This document shows positions 54,875-63,048 of a stretch of DNA of 64,000 nt, piece after piece; position 1 is the stretch's first letter, and every line of letters starts with the position of its first letter. A program made the position numbers and the translations under genes. The notes under the pieces were generated by a model, which had not been told where the DNA came from, made no database searches, and was given only the letters and a program-made list of their open reading frames with translations. Origin of the DNA: CBDHHC01 sp965263345 (GTDB lineage: Bacteria; Pseudomonadota; Alphaproteobacteria; Rhizobiales; CBDHHC01); the NCBI GenBank assembly GCA_965263345.1, contig CBDHHC010000024.1, forward strand, positions 434,001-498,000. Reading direction: 5' to 3'.

Positions 54875-55204
54875 ATGGCAAAAGTTAAACCAAGAGTTAA
54901 AGTTCCTAAAAAGGCTGCCAAAGGTGATGTTATAGAAATTAAAACTTTAATATCTCACAAAATGGAATCTGGCCAAAGGAAAGATAAGAAAACTGGTGAG
55001 AAAATACCTCGCAAAATTATAAATAAATTTATGGCAAAATATAACGGGGAAGAAGTTTTCTCAGTTGATATTCAGCCTGGGGTTTCAGCGAACCCTTACA
55101 TTAAATTTAATATCAAGGTCGATAAAAGTGGAGATATAGAATTTACGTGGATTGACGATGATGGATCCACATATTCTGCTAAGAAGACAATCGAAGTCTC
55201 GTGA
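54875..55204 (+). CDS. soxZ: SoxZ, partner of SoxY
   Basis: 109 residues without a signal peptide; it leaves the cell with SoxY's Tat signal. The pattern KVRVPKKAAKGDVIEIKTLI-like opening, ISHKMESGQRKDKKTG, VFSVDIQPGVSANPYI and FTWIDDDGSTYS is characteristic. AAGGAG lies upstream of the ATG. The gene sits between soxY and soxA. Confidence 0.97.
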   Translation: MAKVKPRVKVPKKAAKGDVIEIKTLISHKMESGQRKDKKTGEKIPRKIINKFMAKYNGEEVFSVDIQPGVSANPYIKFNIKVDKSGDIEFTWIDDDGSTYSAKKTIEVS

Positions 55205-55238
55205 GGTCTGGCTAAAATTAAAACGGAGGAAACAGTTT

Positions 55239-56090
55239 ATGATTTACATTAATCAAATTATGGCCGGACTAGTTGCAACATTTATTTTTATTGCATCTAC
55301 ACAAGCTTATTCTCAATCTAAAAATAAACTAGAGATAGAGGGGCAAACAATAAAAACACGCGTGTCTGCACCTAAAGAGCATCCTTTAGAAGAAATTGTG
55401 TCTGGTTGGGAGTTTCGCAAAAAATCAACCCAAGAACTCCAGAAAGATGATTTTCAGAACCCTGGTTTTATTTGGGTTGAACAAGGTGAAGAGTTATGGA
55501 GTAAAGTTGATGGTGAGGCAGGTAAATCTTGCGCCTCATGTCATAACAAAGCTTCAGAGACGATGAAAGGTGTTGGAGCATCTATGCCGAAATGGGATGC
55601 TAAACTAAAAAAACCTATTAATTTGGAACAACAAATCAATCGCTGCAGAACTGAAAATTTAAAAGCAAAACCTTGGAAATGGGAGTCGGCACAACTTCTA
55701 AGCATGACAACTTACATTCGCCATCAATCGCGTGGTATGCCAGTTAATGTCAAAATTGATGGTGACATAAAACCTTGGTTTGATAAGGGCAAAAAGCTCT
55801 ATTCGACACGCGTTGGCCAATTAGATATGGCTTGTGCCAATTGCCATCAAGATTACTACGGTAAGAATATTCGTGCCGATAGGCTAAGTCAGGGACAATC
55901 AAATGGCTTTCCTACCTATCGTTTAAAATGGCAAAAAATTGGTTCCCTCCATAGACGATTTAAAGGTTGCATGGACCAAGTTCGTGCGAAGCCTTACAAG
56001 GTTGGTGGTGATGAGTTTTTAGCTCTGGAACTATATCTTGCCTGGCGTGGCAATGGCCTGTCAGTCGAAACACCGGCAGTTAGACAATAA
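55239..56090 (+). CDS. soxA: SoxA, dihaem cytochrome c
   Basis: The frame is open from 55152, but CGGAGG six bases before the ATG at 55239 (MIYINQIMAG) and the signal peptide that follows fix the start; 283 residues. Two haem motifs (CASCHNKAS near 98 and CANCHQDYY near 202) and the active-site Cys in FKGCMDQVRAKP near 245 match dihaem SoxA. With SoxX it couples thiosulfate oxidatively to SoxY. A terminator follows directly. Confidence 0.96.
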   Translation: MIYINQIMAGLVATFIFIASTQAYSQSKNKLEIEGQTIKTRVSAPKEHPLEEIVSGWEFRKKSTQELQKDDFQNPGFIWVEQGEELWSKVDGEAGKSCASCHNKASETMKGVGASMPKWDAKLKKPINLEQQINRCRTENLKAKPWKWESAQLLSMTTYIRHQSRGMPVNVKIDGDIKPWFDKGKKLYSTRVGQLDMACANCHQDYYGKNIRADRLSQGQSNGFPTYRLKWQKIGSLHRRFKGCMDQVRAKPYKVGGDEFLALELYLAWRGNGLSVETPAVRQ

Positions 56091-56098
56091 AAATCAAT

Positions 56099-56128
56099 AA
56101 ACCAGCTTAAACCGAGATAGGCTGGTTT
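56099..56128 (+). terminator. Intrinsic terminator between soxA and soxB
   Basis: AAACCAGC and GCTGGTTT form the stem and a T-rich tail (TTTTTAATT) follows. It should end the soxXYZA transcript, at least partly, so soxB may have its own promoter or depend on read-through. Confidence 0.75.
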
Positions 56129-56168
56129 TTAATTAAAGAAATCAATATTTTTTATAGGACCTGAATTT

Positions 56169-57863
56169 ATGGTTTCTCGTAGAGAATTTATACAGGCAGC
56201 CTTAGCTGTTGGAGCTCTATCAACAAGTTCTAGCATCGGTGATTGGTCAAAAGCCTTTGCAGCACAGAAACTTACCCAGAATGATTTGTTAGATTTTAAG
56301 TCACTGGGTAATATCACTCTTGTGCATTTAACGGATATCCATGCTCAGTTGAAGCCTGTTTATTTTAGAGAACCCTCAATTAATTTAGGGGTTGGATCTG
56401 TATCAGGGAAACCTCCTCATATAACAGGTCAAGACTTTCTCAAACAATATAACATAAAGGCTGGTAGCCCTGAGGCTTATGCTTTGAGTTTTGAAAATTT
56501 TGTTTCTCTGGCAAAAACATATGGAAAGATGGGTGGTATAGATCGCATTGCAACTGTTCTAAAAAACATTAGGTCAGAACGTTCAAGTAATATGTTATTT
56601 TTGGATGGTGGTGATACCTGGCAAGGCAGCTATACATCTTATAAAACCAAAGGCCAGGACATGATAGAGGTTATGAATTCTCTTAAACCTGATGCAATGA
56701 CTGGACATTGGGAATTCACATATGGTGCCGAAAAGGTCAAAGAGGTTATTGATAATTTACCTTTCCCATTTTTAGGTGGTAATATCTATGACTCTGAATG
56801 GGATGAGCCAGCTTTTGACTCCACAGCCTATTTTGATCGAGGCGGAATTAAAGTAGCAGTGATAGGTCAAGCTTTTCCATATACCCCTATTGCTAACCCA
56901 AGATGGATGATACCAAATTGGTCCTTTGGTATTAGAGAACAAGTTGTTCAGGCAAATGTTGATGCAGCTAGAGCAAAAGGTGCACAGCTCGTTGTTTTAC
57001 TCTCTCACAATGGCTTTGATGTTGATCGCAAACTTGTAAGCCGCGTCAAAGGCATTGATGTTGTTCTAACTGGTCATACACACGATGCGATACCTGAACC
57101 ATTGAAAATAGGAAAAACCTTATTAATTGCTTCTGGTTCGAATGGAAAATTTTTATCACGCATAGACTTAGACGTACAAAATGGGGAAATTAAAGATTTT
57201 AATTATCGTCTTATCCCTATTTTCTCCGATGTCATTTCAAAAGATAACGAAACCAAGAAACTCGTAAACAAAGTGCGAGCACCATATGAGAGAGACCTCT
57301 CTCGTGTTCTTGGTAAAACAGAATCACTTTTATACCGTCGTGGAAATTTTAATGGCACATTTGATGATCTTATTTGTGAAGCCCTATTAGAAGAGCGAGA
57401 TGCTGAAATTTCACTTTCCCCAGGTTTCCGTTGGGGAACTTCGCTTATTCCAGGTCAAGATATTACATTAGAAGATTTGTTTAATGCGACTGGTATGACT
57501 TATCCGAATGCTTATCGGGTTAAAATGTCTGGTAAGATGATCAAAGATATATTGGAAGATGTTGCGGATAATCTTTTTAATCCTGACCCATACTACCAGC
57601 AAGGTGGTGATATGGTCCGGGTTGGTGGTATGGGCTATCAAATTAACCCGACAGGTAAAATTGGTAATCGAATTACAAATATGACGTTGTTGAAGAGTGG
57701 CAAACTTTTAGATGCAGAACGTGAATATGTTGTTTCCGGGTGGGCCAGCATTAATGAAGACACTAAAGGTCCACCAATATGGGAAGTTATTGAATCTTAT
57801 TTGAAGAAAAATAAGGTATTAAAATTGAAGCCAAATAATTCAATCAAGGTTGTTGGCTCGTAG
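56169..57863 (+). CDS. soxB: SoxB, sulfate thiohydrolase
   Basis: 564 residues. A Tat signal (SRREFIQAALAVGAL) leads to the dimanganese metallophosphatase-like domain: LVHLTDIHAQLKP, DGGDTWQGS, MTGHWEFTYG, LLSHNGFDVD and GHTHDAIPEP. The 5'-nucleotidase-type C-terminal domain completes it. SoxB releases sulfate from SoxY-bound thiosulfonate in the periplasm. All metal ligands visible are intact. Confidence 0.97.
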   Translation: MVSRREFIQAALAVGALSTSSSIGDWSKAFAAQKLTQNDLLDFKSLGNITLVHLTDIHAQLKPVYFREPSINLGVGSVSGKPPHITGQDFLKQYNIKAGSPEAYALSFENFVSLAKTYGKMGGIDRIATVLKNIRSERSSNMLFLDGGDTWQGSYTSYKTKGQDMIEVMNSLKPDAMTGHWEFTYGAEKVKEVIDNLPFPFLGGNIYDSEWDEPAFDSTAYFDRGGIKVAVIGQAFPYTPIANPRWMIPNWSFGIREQVVQANVDAARAKGAQLVVLLSHNGFDVDRKLVSRVKGIDVVLTGHTHDAIPEPLKIGKTLLIASGSNGKFLSRIDLDVQNGEIKDFNYRLIPIFSDVISKDNETKKLVNKVRAPYERDLSRVLGKTESLLYRRGNFNGTFDDLICEALLEERDAEISLSPGFRWGTSLIPGQDITLEDLFNATGMTYPNAYRVKMSGKMIKDILEDVADNLFNPDPYYQQGGDMVRVGGMGYQINPTGKIGNRITNMTLLKSGKLLDAEREYVVSGWASINEDTKGPPIWEVIESYLKKNKVLKLKPNNSIKVVGS

Positions 57864-57897
57864 TGGTCTAAAGTTGCATAGACCTTTATAACCATAT

Positions 57898-57917
57898 ATA
57901 TTCAATTATATGAATAT
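57898..57917. promoter_or_regulatory. Candidate SoxR operator before soxC
   Basis: ATATTCA-ATTATA-TGAATAT: 7-bp arms in perfect inversion, matching the TATTCA/TGAATA type of ArsR-family operators. It ends 23 bp before the soxC start and overlaps the likely promoter, so SoxR could control soxCD separately. Confidence 0.5.
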
Positions 57918-57939
57918 GTATATATTTTAGGAGTGTTTT

Positions 57940-59218
57940 ATGACAGATCGCAAAAAGAAAAGCGAGCAGTCAAGACGGAATTTTTTAAAAAGTGCAGCCT
58001 TCCTTGGTGGAGGAATTGCTCTGACATCAAATTCTGCTTTCGCAAGTGGTAATAAAGAAAACCTTCCACCTAATATTGCTGATTGGTCGCGTTCTTTAGG
58101 GGATGGGGTAGATGCAACACCTTACGGTATGCCCTCTGAGTTTGAGAAGGATGTTGTTAGAAGAAATGTTGAATGGTTGACAGCTTCTACAGAGAGTTCA
58201 GTAAACTTTACACCTTTACACGAATTAGACGGAATTATCACACCAAATGGATTGTGTTTTGAACGCCATCATAGTGGAGTTGCTAATGTAAATCCCACTG
58301 ACTACAGATTGATGATTAACGGTCTTGTCGATAAGCCTTTAATCTTCACTCTGCAAGACATTATGCGTTTTCCAAGAATTAATAAATTATACTTTTTGGA
58401 ATGTGCTGCCAACGGGGGGATGGAGTGGCGTGGCGCTCAACTTAATGGATGTCAATTTACACATGGAATGGTGCATTGTGTGATGTATACCGGCGTGCCA
58501 CTCAAATATATTCTGGAAGAAGCAGGCATAAAAACAAACGCGAAGTGGATCATGCCTGAGGGTGGAGATGCTGCTGGTATGAACCGATCAATCCCCATGG
58601 AGAAGGCATTAGATGATTGTCTTATTGCTTTCAAAATGAACGGAGAGGCTCTGAGGCCAGAACAAGGGTATCCAGTTCGTTTGGTTGTTCCTGGCTGGGA
58701 AGGAAACATGTGGGTAAAATGGCTTCGCCGCATTGAGGTGGGAGATATGCCATGGCATGCTAGAGAAGAAACTTCCAAATATACAGACCTTATGGAGAAC
58801 GGAAAATCTCGTAGGTTTACATGGGTTATGGATTGTAAATCAGTTATTACAAATCCAAGTCCACAAGCCCCTCTTCTTCACAAAAAAGGTCACACAGTTC
58901 TCAGTGGTCTTGCATGGTCAGGAAATGGAAAAATTGACCGTGTAGATGTAAGTCTCAATGGTGGTAAAGACTGGAGAGGCTGCCCGTATTGATGGCTTAA
59001 GTATCTCTAAAGCAGTTCATCGTTTTTATTATGAATTTGATTGGGATGGGAAACCCTTGTTGCTTCAATCCAGAGCAATTGATGAAACCGGTTATATTCA
59101 ACCAACAAAGAAGGAACTGAGAGCTGTTCGTGGAGAAAACTCCATCTACCATAACAATGGTATTCAAACTTGGCATATCAAAGAAAACGGTGAGGTTGAG
59201 AATGTTGAAGTTTCTTAA
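57940..59218 (+). pseudogene. soxC: SoxC, molybdopterin sulfur dehydrogenase subunit, frameshifted near its C-terminus
   Basis: Tat signal (SRRNFLKSAAFLGGG), then the sulfite-oxidase-type molybdopterin domain: LFTLQDIMRFP-like segment, FLECAANGGMEW with the molybdenum Cys, and GWEGNMWVKWLRRIEVG. The frame stops at 58992 after KDWRGCPY, but the remaining dimerisation domain continues in the next frame from about 58965 to 59218 (EAARIDGLSISKAVHRFY). Loss of one GA from a GAGAGAG run (58974-58980 region) explains the shift. With it repaired the protein would be about 425 residues. Either a true mutation that would disable SoxCD or a sequencing error. Confidence 0.88.
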
Positions 59219-59837
59219 GTTTTTTCTAATCACCAGCTTATCTTGCTTGACACTTAATTCAGCATTGGCCGGTAAATTGGGTTTGGGGCGTGTTGCAACA
59301 TCACAAGAAATTAAGGCCTGGGACATTGATGTCAGACCTGATGGTCAAGGTTTACCAGAAGGAAAAGGTTCAGTTTCGGATGGGGAAACAATTTACGGTG
59401 AGAAATGTGCGTCCTGCCATGGTGAATTTGGTGAAGGCATTGATCGTTGGCCTGTTCTTGCTGGAGGACAGGATAGCTTAAAATCTGATGATCCAATTAA
59501 AACAATAGGGTCTTATTGGCCATATCTTTCCACTGTTTATGATTACATTTATCGTGCGATGCCGTTTGGAGATGCTCAATCTTTAACTCATGATGAAGTC
59601 TATGCGATCACAGCATATATACTGAACCTTAACGATATCGTTGATGAGGATTTTGTTCTTTCAAAAGATAATTTTACATCAATTCGCATGCCAAATGAAA
59701 AGAATTTCATTAAAGATGCCAGGCCAGACACTATGTTGCTCAAAGATAAAAAAGCTTGTATGAAAGATTGTAAGAAAGAAGCCAAAGTTATTATGCGCGC
59801 CCGCATTCTTGATGTTACACCAGAGGATAAAAAATAA
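59202..59837 (+). CDS. soxD: SoxD, cytochrome c partner of SoxC
   Basis: The ATG at 59202 (MLKFLKFFLITSLSC) overlaps the end of soxC and provides the signal peptide. 211 residues with one haem motif (CASCHGEFG near 68); Paracoccus SoxD has two, so this is a monohaem type. The C-terminal CMKDC pair is typical of SoxD. It accepts six electrons per sulfane sulfur from SoxC. Translationally coupled to soxC, so the upstream frameshift could affect its synthesis too. Confidence 0.92.
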   Translation: MLKFLKFFLITSLSCLTLNSALAGKLGLGRVATSQEIKAWDIDVRPDGQGLPEGKGSVSDGETIYGEKCASCHGEFGEGIDRWPVLAGGQDSLKSDDPIKTIGSYWPYLSTVYDYIYRAMPFGDAQSLTHDEVYAITAYILNLNDIVDEDFVLSKDNFTSIRMPNEKNFIKDARPDTMLLKDKKACMKDCKKEAKVIMRARILDVTPEDKK

Positions 59838-59876
59838 GATATAAATGATAACAGTATTTAGAAAAGAGTGTTTCGT

Positions 59877-60287
59877 ATGACATTGCCCCAAATAATGTCA
59901 AATACGATAATTGGTTCAGGGGACAACTCACTTGGGTCTATGGGCACTTCCCCTGAACTTTTTTCTATTGCAATACGTTTCCTTACATCTTTGTTTATAT
60001 TCATTGGAATAGGAGTTCCATCGGCAACTGCTAATAATGATGAACTTATTGAATATGGCAAATATCTATCCGAACAATGCGTAACCTGTCATCAGCCTTC
60101 TACAAAAAATCACAATATTCCTCCTATCGTAGGTTGGGACCCTCAAATCTTTATCAGGGTTATGGATGCCTATAGGAAAAAAGAACGTGAGAATAATGTA
60201 ATGCAAACAATATCAGCACCCTTAACAGATGAAGATGTTAAAGCGCTTGCCTTTTATTTTTCAACACTAAAAACGAAGGACGAATAA
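59877..60287 (+). CDS. Monohaem cytochrome c, SoxE/FccA-like
   Basis: Start uncertain: GTG at 59868, ATG at 59877, or ATG at 59940, the last giving the neatest signal peptide (MGTSPELFSIAIRFLTSLF). The mature part of about 85 residues has one haem motif CVTCHQPST and a MQTISAPLTDEDVKALAFYF tail typical of small class I cytochromes. Its position 35 bp before the flavocytochrome subunit gene makes it the haem subunit of that sulfide dehydrogenase, by context. Confidence 0.85.
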   Translation: MTLPQIMSNTIIGSGDNSLGSMGTSPELFSIAIRFLTSLFIFIGIGVPSATANNDELIEYGKYLSEQCVTCHQPSTKNHNIPPIVGWDPQIFIRVMDAYRKKERENNVMQTISAPLTDEDVKALAFYFSTLKTKDE

Positions 60288-60322
60288 TATCTTATTACAA
60301 ATCACTAACGGAGGAATTTTGT

Positions 60323-61600
60323 ATGAGTATAGATCGCAGAAAATTTAATATAATGATAGGGACAGGTGCATTAACACTAGCATCAGTAAGTCTTGCACCA
60401 AATGTCTTAGCAAATAAAAAACCCAGAGTCGTTGTAATTGGAGGTGGCGCTGGTGGTGCAACAGCTGCGAAGTATATTGCCAAAGACTCCAAAGGTGCAA
60501 TAGATGTAACTTTAATTGAACCAAGTCGTAAATACTATACCTGCTTCTTTTCGAACTTATATTTAGGTGGTTTCAGAGACTATGAATCAATTGGTCATAC
60601 TTACACTCAACTCGCAACAAAGTATGGTATAAATGTTGTCCATGACTGGGCTGATAATATAGACAGAGATAAGAAAGCAGTTGTCCTTGCATCAGGAGGT
60701 AAAGTACCTTATGACCGCCTTGTCATATCTCCTGGTATTGACATTAAATATGATTCAGTTCCTGGTTATTCAGTAGAGGCATCAGAAAAAATGCCTCACG
60801 CATGGAAATCTGGGACTGAAGTGGCTCTGTTGAAAAACCAAGTTGAAAACATGAAACCAGGAGGGACTTTTGTTTTTGTTCCCCCTCCTAATCCTTATCG
60901 ATGCCCCCCAGGTCCTTATGAGCGTATCTCAATGATTGCGCATATTTTTAAGCAAAAAAACCCTAAAGCAAAAATTGTTGTGCTTGATCCAAAACCGAAG
61001 TTCTCAAAGCAAGGTCTCTTTCAGGATGGATGGGAGAAACATTATCCAGGTATGGTTGAGTGGATTGGTCCTGATGTTCACGGTGGAATTAAGTCAGTAA
61101 GTTCTGAAAAGATGGAAGTCGTAACAAGCTTTGATACATTTAAAGCTGATGCCGCTAGTTGTGTCCCAGGTCAAAAAGCCGGAACCATTGCGTCTAAAGC
61201 TGGTCTTACGAATGATAAGGGCTGGTGCCCAATTAAGCCAGAGACAATGCAGTCAACCATAGATGAAAACATCCATGTCATAGGTGATGCTTCTGTGGCT
61301 TCAGCAATGCCGAAATCTGCATTCTCAGCAAATAGCCAGGCAAAATCTGCAGCAATGGCAATTCGAGCCGCATTAATTAAGTCGAAAGCCTTTCCTGCTC
61401 GATACGCAAATACTTGCTGGAGCTTAATTGCAACTGATGATGGCGTTAAGGTTGGAGCTACATATAAAGCCGGATCAGAGAAGATAGAGCCAACTTCTAA
61501 ATTCATTTCTAAAGTTGATGAAGGTAATGACTTGCGTAAACAAACATATGAAGAATCGATTGACTGGTACAATGGGATTACGAGTGATATGTTTGCTTAA
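60323..61600 (+). CDS. fccB: Flavocytochrome c sulfide dehydrogenase flavoprotein subunit (SoxF/FccB)
   Basis: 425 residues. A Tat-like signal (DRRKFNIMIGTGALTLA) precedes a FAD domain (VVVIGGGAGGATAAKYI). The Cys that carries FAD covalently is in YYTCFFSNLYLGG; the redox pair is in YRCPPGPYE and AASCVPGQK, and the C-terminal FCSD dimerisation region follows. GGAGG lies upstream. It oxidises sulfide in the periplasm and passes electrons to the small cytochrome before it. A terminator follows. Confidence 0.95.
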   Translation: MSIDRRKFNIMIGTGALTLASVSLAPNVLANKKPRVVVIGGGAGGATAAKYIAKDSKGAIDVTLIEPSRKYYTCFFSNLYLGGFRDYESIGHTYTQLATKYGINVVHDWADNIDRDKKAVVLASGGKVPYDRLVISPGIDIKYDSVPGYSVEASEKMPHAWKSGTEVALLKNQVENMKPGGTFVFVPPPNPYRCPPGPYERISMIAHIFKQKNPKAKIVVLDPKPKFSKQGLFQDGWEKHYPGMVEWIGPDVHGGIKSVSSEKMEVVTSFDTFKADAASCVPGQKAGTIASKAGLTNDKGWCPIKPETMQSTIDENIHVIGDASVASAMPKSAFSANSQAKSAAMAIRAALIKSKAFPARYANTCWSLIATDDGVKVGATYKAGSEKIEPTSKFISKVDEGNDLRKQTYEESIDWYNGITSDMFA

Positions 61601-61620
61601 TAATTTTTCGTCCTGGAAAT

Positions 61621-61654
61621 AAGTATGGCGCTTCCCCGGGAAGGTGCCATACTT
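61621..61654 (+). terminator. Terminator after fccB
   Basis: AAGTATGGC (61621-61629) and GCCATACTT (61646-61654) with an inner GCTTCC/GAAGG extension. No long T-run, but the stem is strong and sits 20 bp after the fccB stop; the gene on the other side is convergent. Confidence 0.65.
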
Positions 61655-61672
61655 GGCTTTATATGCTTGAAT

Positions 61673-62842
61673 TTATTTGAACTGATTTAAAACGCTCGAT
61701 AAGTTAAATTCATAATCTAAGATTTCGGAGTTATGAACTTTTGAGAATTTTTTAAAATCAATTTTACTCCAGTTTCTATCCTTAAATTGCGTAAGGAATG
61801 TATCCACATTACTGTTGTCAATCCTATCAAAGATTTTATATTTTAGGTCTGCTGTTTTACTGGCAAAGTCTTTTTTATTGTGATAATCATATAAAAGAAC
61901 AAGTGACCAGCCACCGGTCATGAAATGTCCCCCCATTGAGATTTGCATCTCTCCTTTTTTAATACTATTTAGAGCTGGCTTATCCCAATTTAAGCCACCA
62001 ATAATGATATCTTTACCAGGTGATTTACTCGCATTTACAACTGCTTCTAAAGCACCTAATGCCATTGGATCATTTGCTGCCCATATAGCTGAAGTTTTTG
62101 CAAAACGAGAACGAGATATCGCTCTTGAAATTATTTCTTTTGTACGGTCTTTTTTCCATTTTCCATAAAATAAATGTGTTAAAGACGCTTCAGGGTGCTC
62201 CGAAATAGCCTTTTTTAAACCATTTATCCTTTCAACAGATGCAGGAGTCGCGTGATCGCCTGCTACTGCAAGTATATGTAATTTATCATCGTCTGCTTTT
62301 AGATTTGCGTTTAGAGACTTTTTGATAAGATGTTTACCAATTTGATAACCTGCATAATGATTATCTGGTATGAGAGAACCAATCCAATTTTTAAATTTTT
62401 CTCTTGCTGCGCCGACATTTTGTTTTTGTTTATCACTGAATGTATTCAGCATAACAAATATTTTTACTCCAGCCTTATTTGCCTCTTTTACCATAGTTTC
62501 AGCAGCAAGTTTTTCATTTACCACAACAACATAATCGGGAGGGCTTGCTCTGTTAACAACTTCCTTAAGTTTATCAACCATTTTTAGGTGGTTTCTATCT
62601 GAATAAATTACTTCTAAATTCATATTCAGATCTTCAGCGGCTGCCGTCATAAAATTAGCTACAGAACCCCAGAAACCACCGGTAGAGCTTTTATTTGGTG
62701 GGGAGCCAGGGTTTATAAATGTTACGTTAATTTTTTTATTTGTTGCAACTTCTTCAGCACCTGAAGATGTCATATTTAAAGCTGATACGGAAACAGCAAA
62801 GAATAAAAAACAAATTATCAACTTTACATTGATGAACTTCAT
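61673..62842 (-). CDS. Periplasmic binding protein (type I fold, sugar-binding/sensor-type)
   Basis: 389 residues with a signal peptide (LIICFLFFAVSVSALNM). VTFINPGSPPNKS, VVVVNEKLAAETMV, AVAGDHATPASVERINGL and IWAANDPMALGALEAV are typical of the ribose/LacI-like binding-protein fold (Peripla_BP_4 type). No permease or ATPase is nearby, so it more likely feeds a membrane sensor or a distant transporter. Ligand unknown. Confidence 0.82.
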   Translation of the reverse strand: MKFINVKLIICFLFFAVSVSALNMTSSGAEEVATNKKINVTFINPGSPPNKSSTGGFWGSVANFMTAAAEDLNMNLEVIYSDRNHLKMVDKLKEVVNRASPPDYVVVVNEKLAAETMVKEANKAGVKIFVMLNTFSDKQKQNVGAAREKFKNWIGSLIPDNHYAGYQIGKHLIKKSLNANLKADDDKLHILAVAGDHATPASVERINGLKKAISEHPEASLTHLFYGKWKKDRTKEIISRAISRSRFAKTSAIWAANDPMALGALEAVVNASKSPGKDIIIGGLNWDKPALNSIKKGEMQISMGGHFMTGGWSLVLLYDYHNKKDFASKTADLKYKIFDRIDNSNVDTFLTQFKDRNWSKIDFKKFSKVHNSEILDYEFNLSSVLNQFK

Positions 62843-63048
62843 ATCGACCTCATAAAATCTGGTTAATCTGGTTAATTAAGTCTATGCGATATCGATATCA
62901 TAAAAATCTATCTTATTCGTTAAGGTTAATAAATATACTGCAGATACGATTAGGTGATATGTAAAAAGTAACCCGAATTTAATTTATTCGTAAGTTACAT
63001 TCATTAATCTCTCTGATTTGATACGATTTTTTTAAAACAATTTAATAC

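Noticed and set aside
48519..59218. Programmed +1 frameshifting in the flavoprotein and soxC, since all three shifts are in the same sense
   Set aside because: No shared slippery sequence, stop-codon context or internal Shine-Dalgarno is seen at the three sites; mutation or sequencing indels are simpler.
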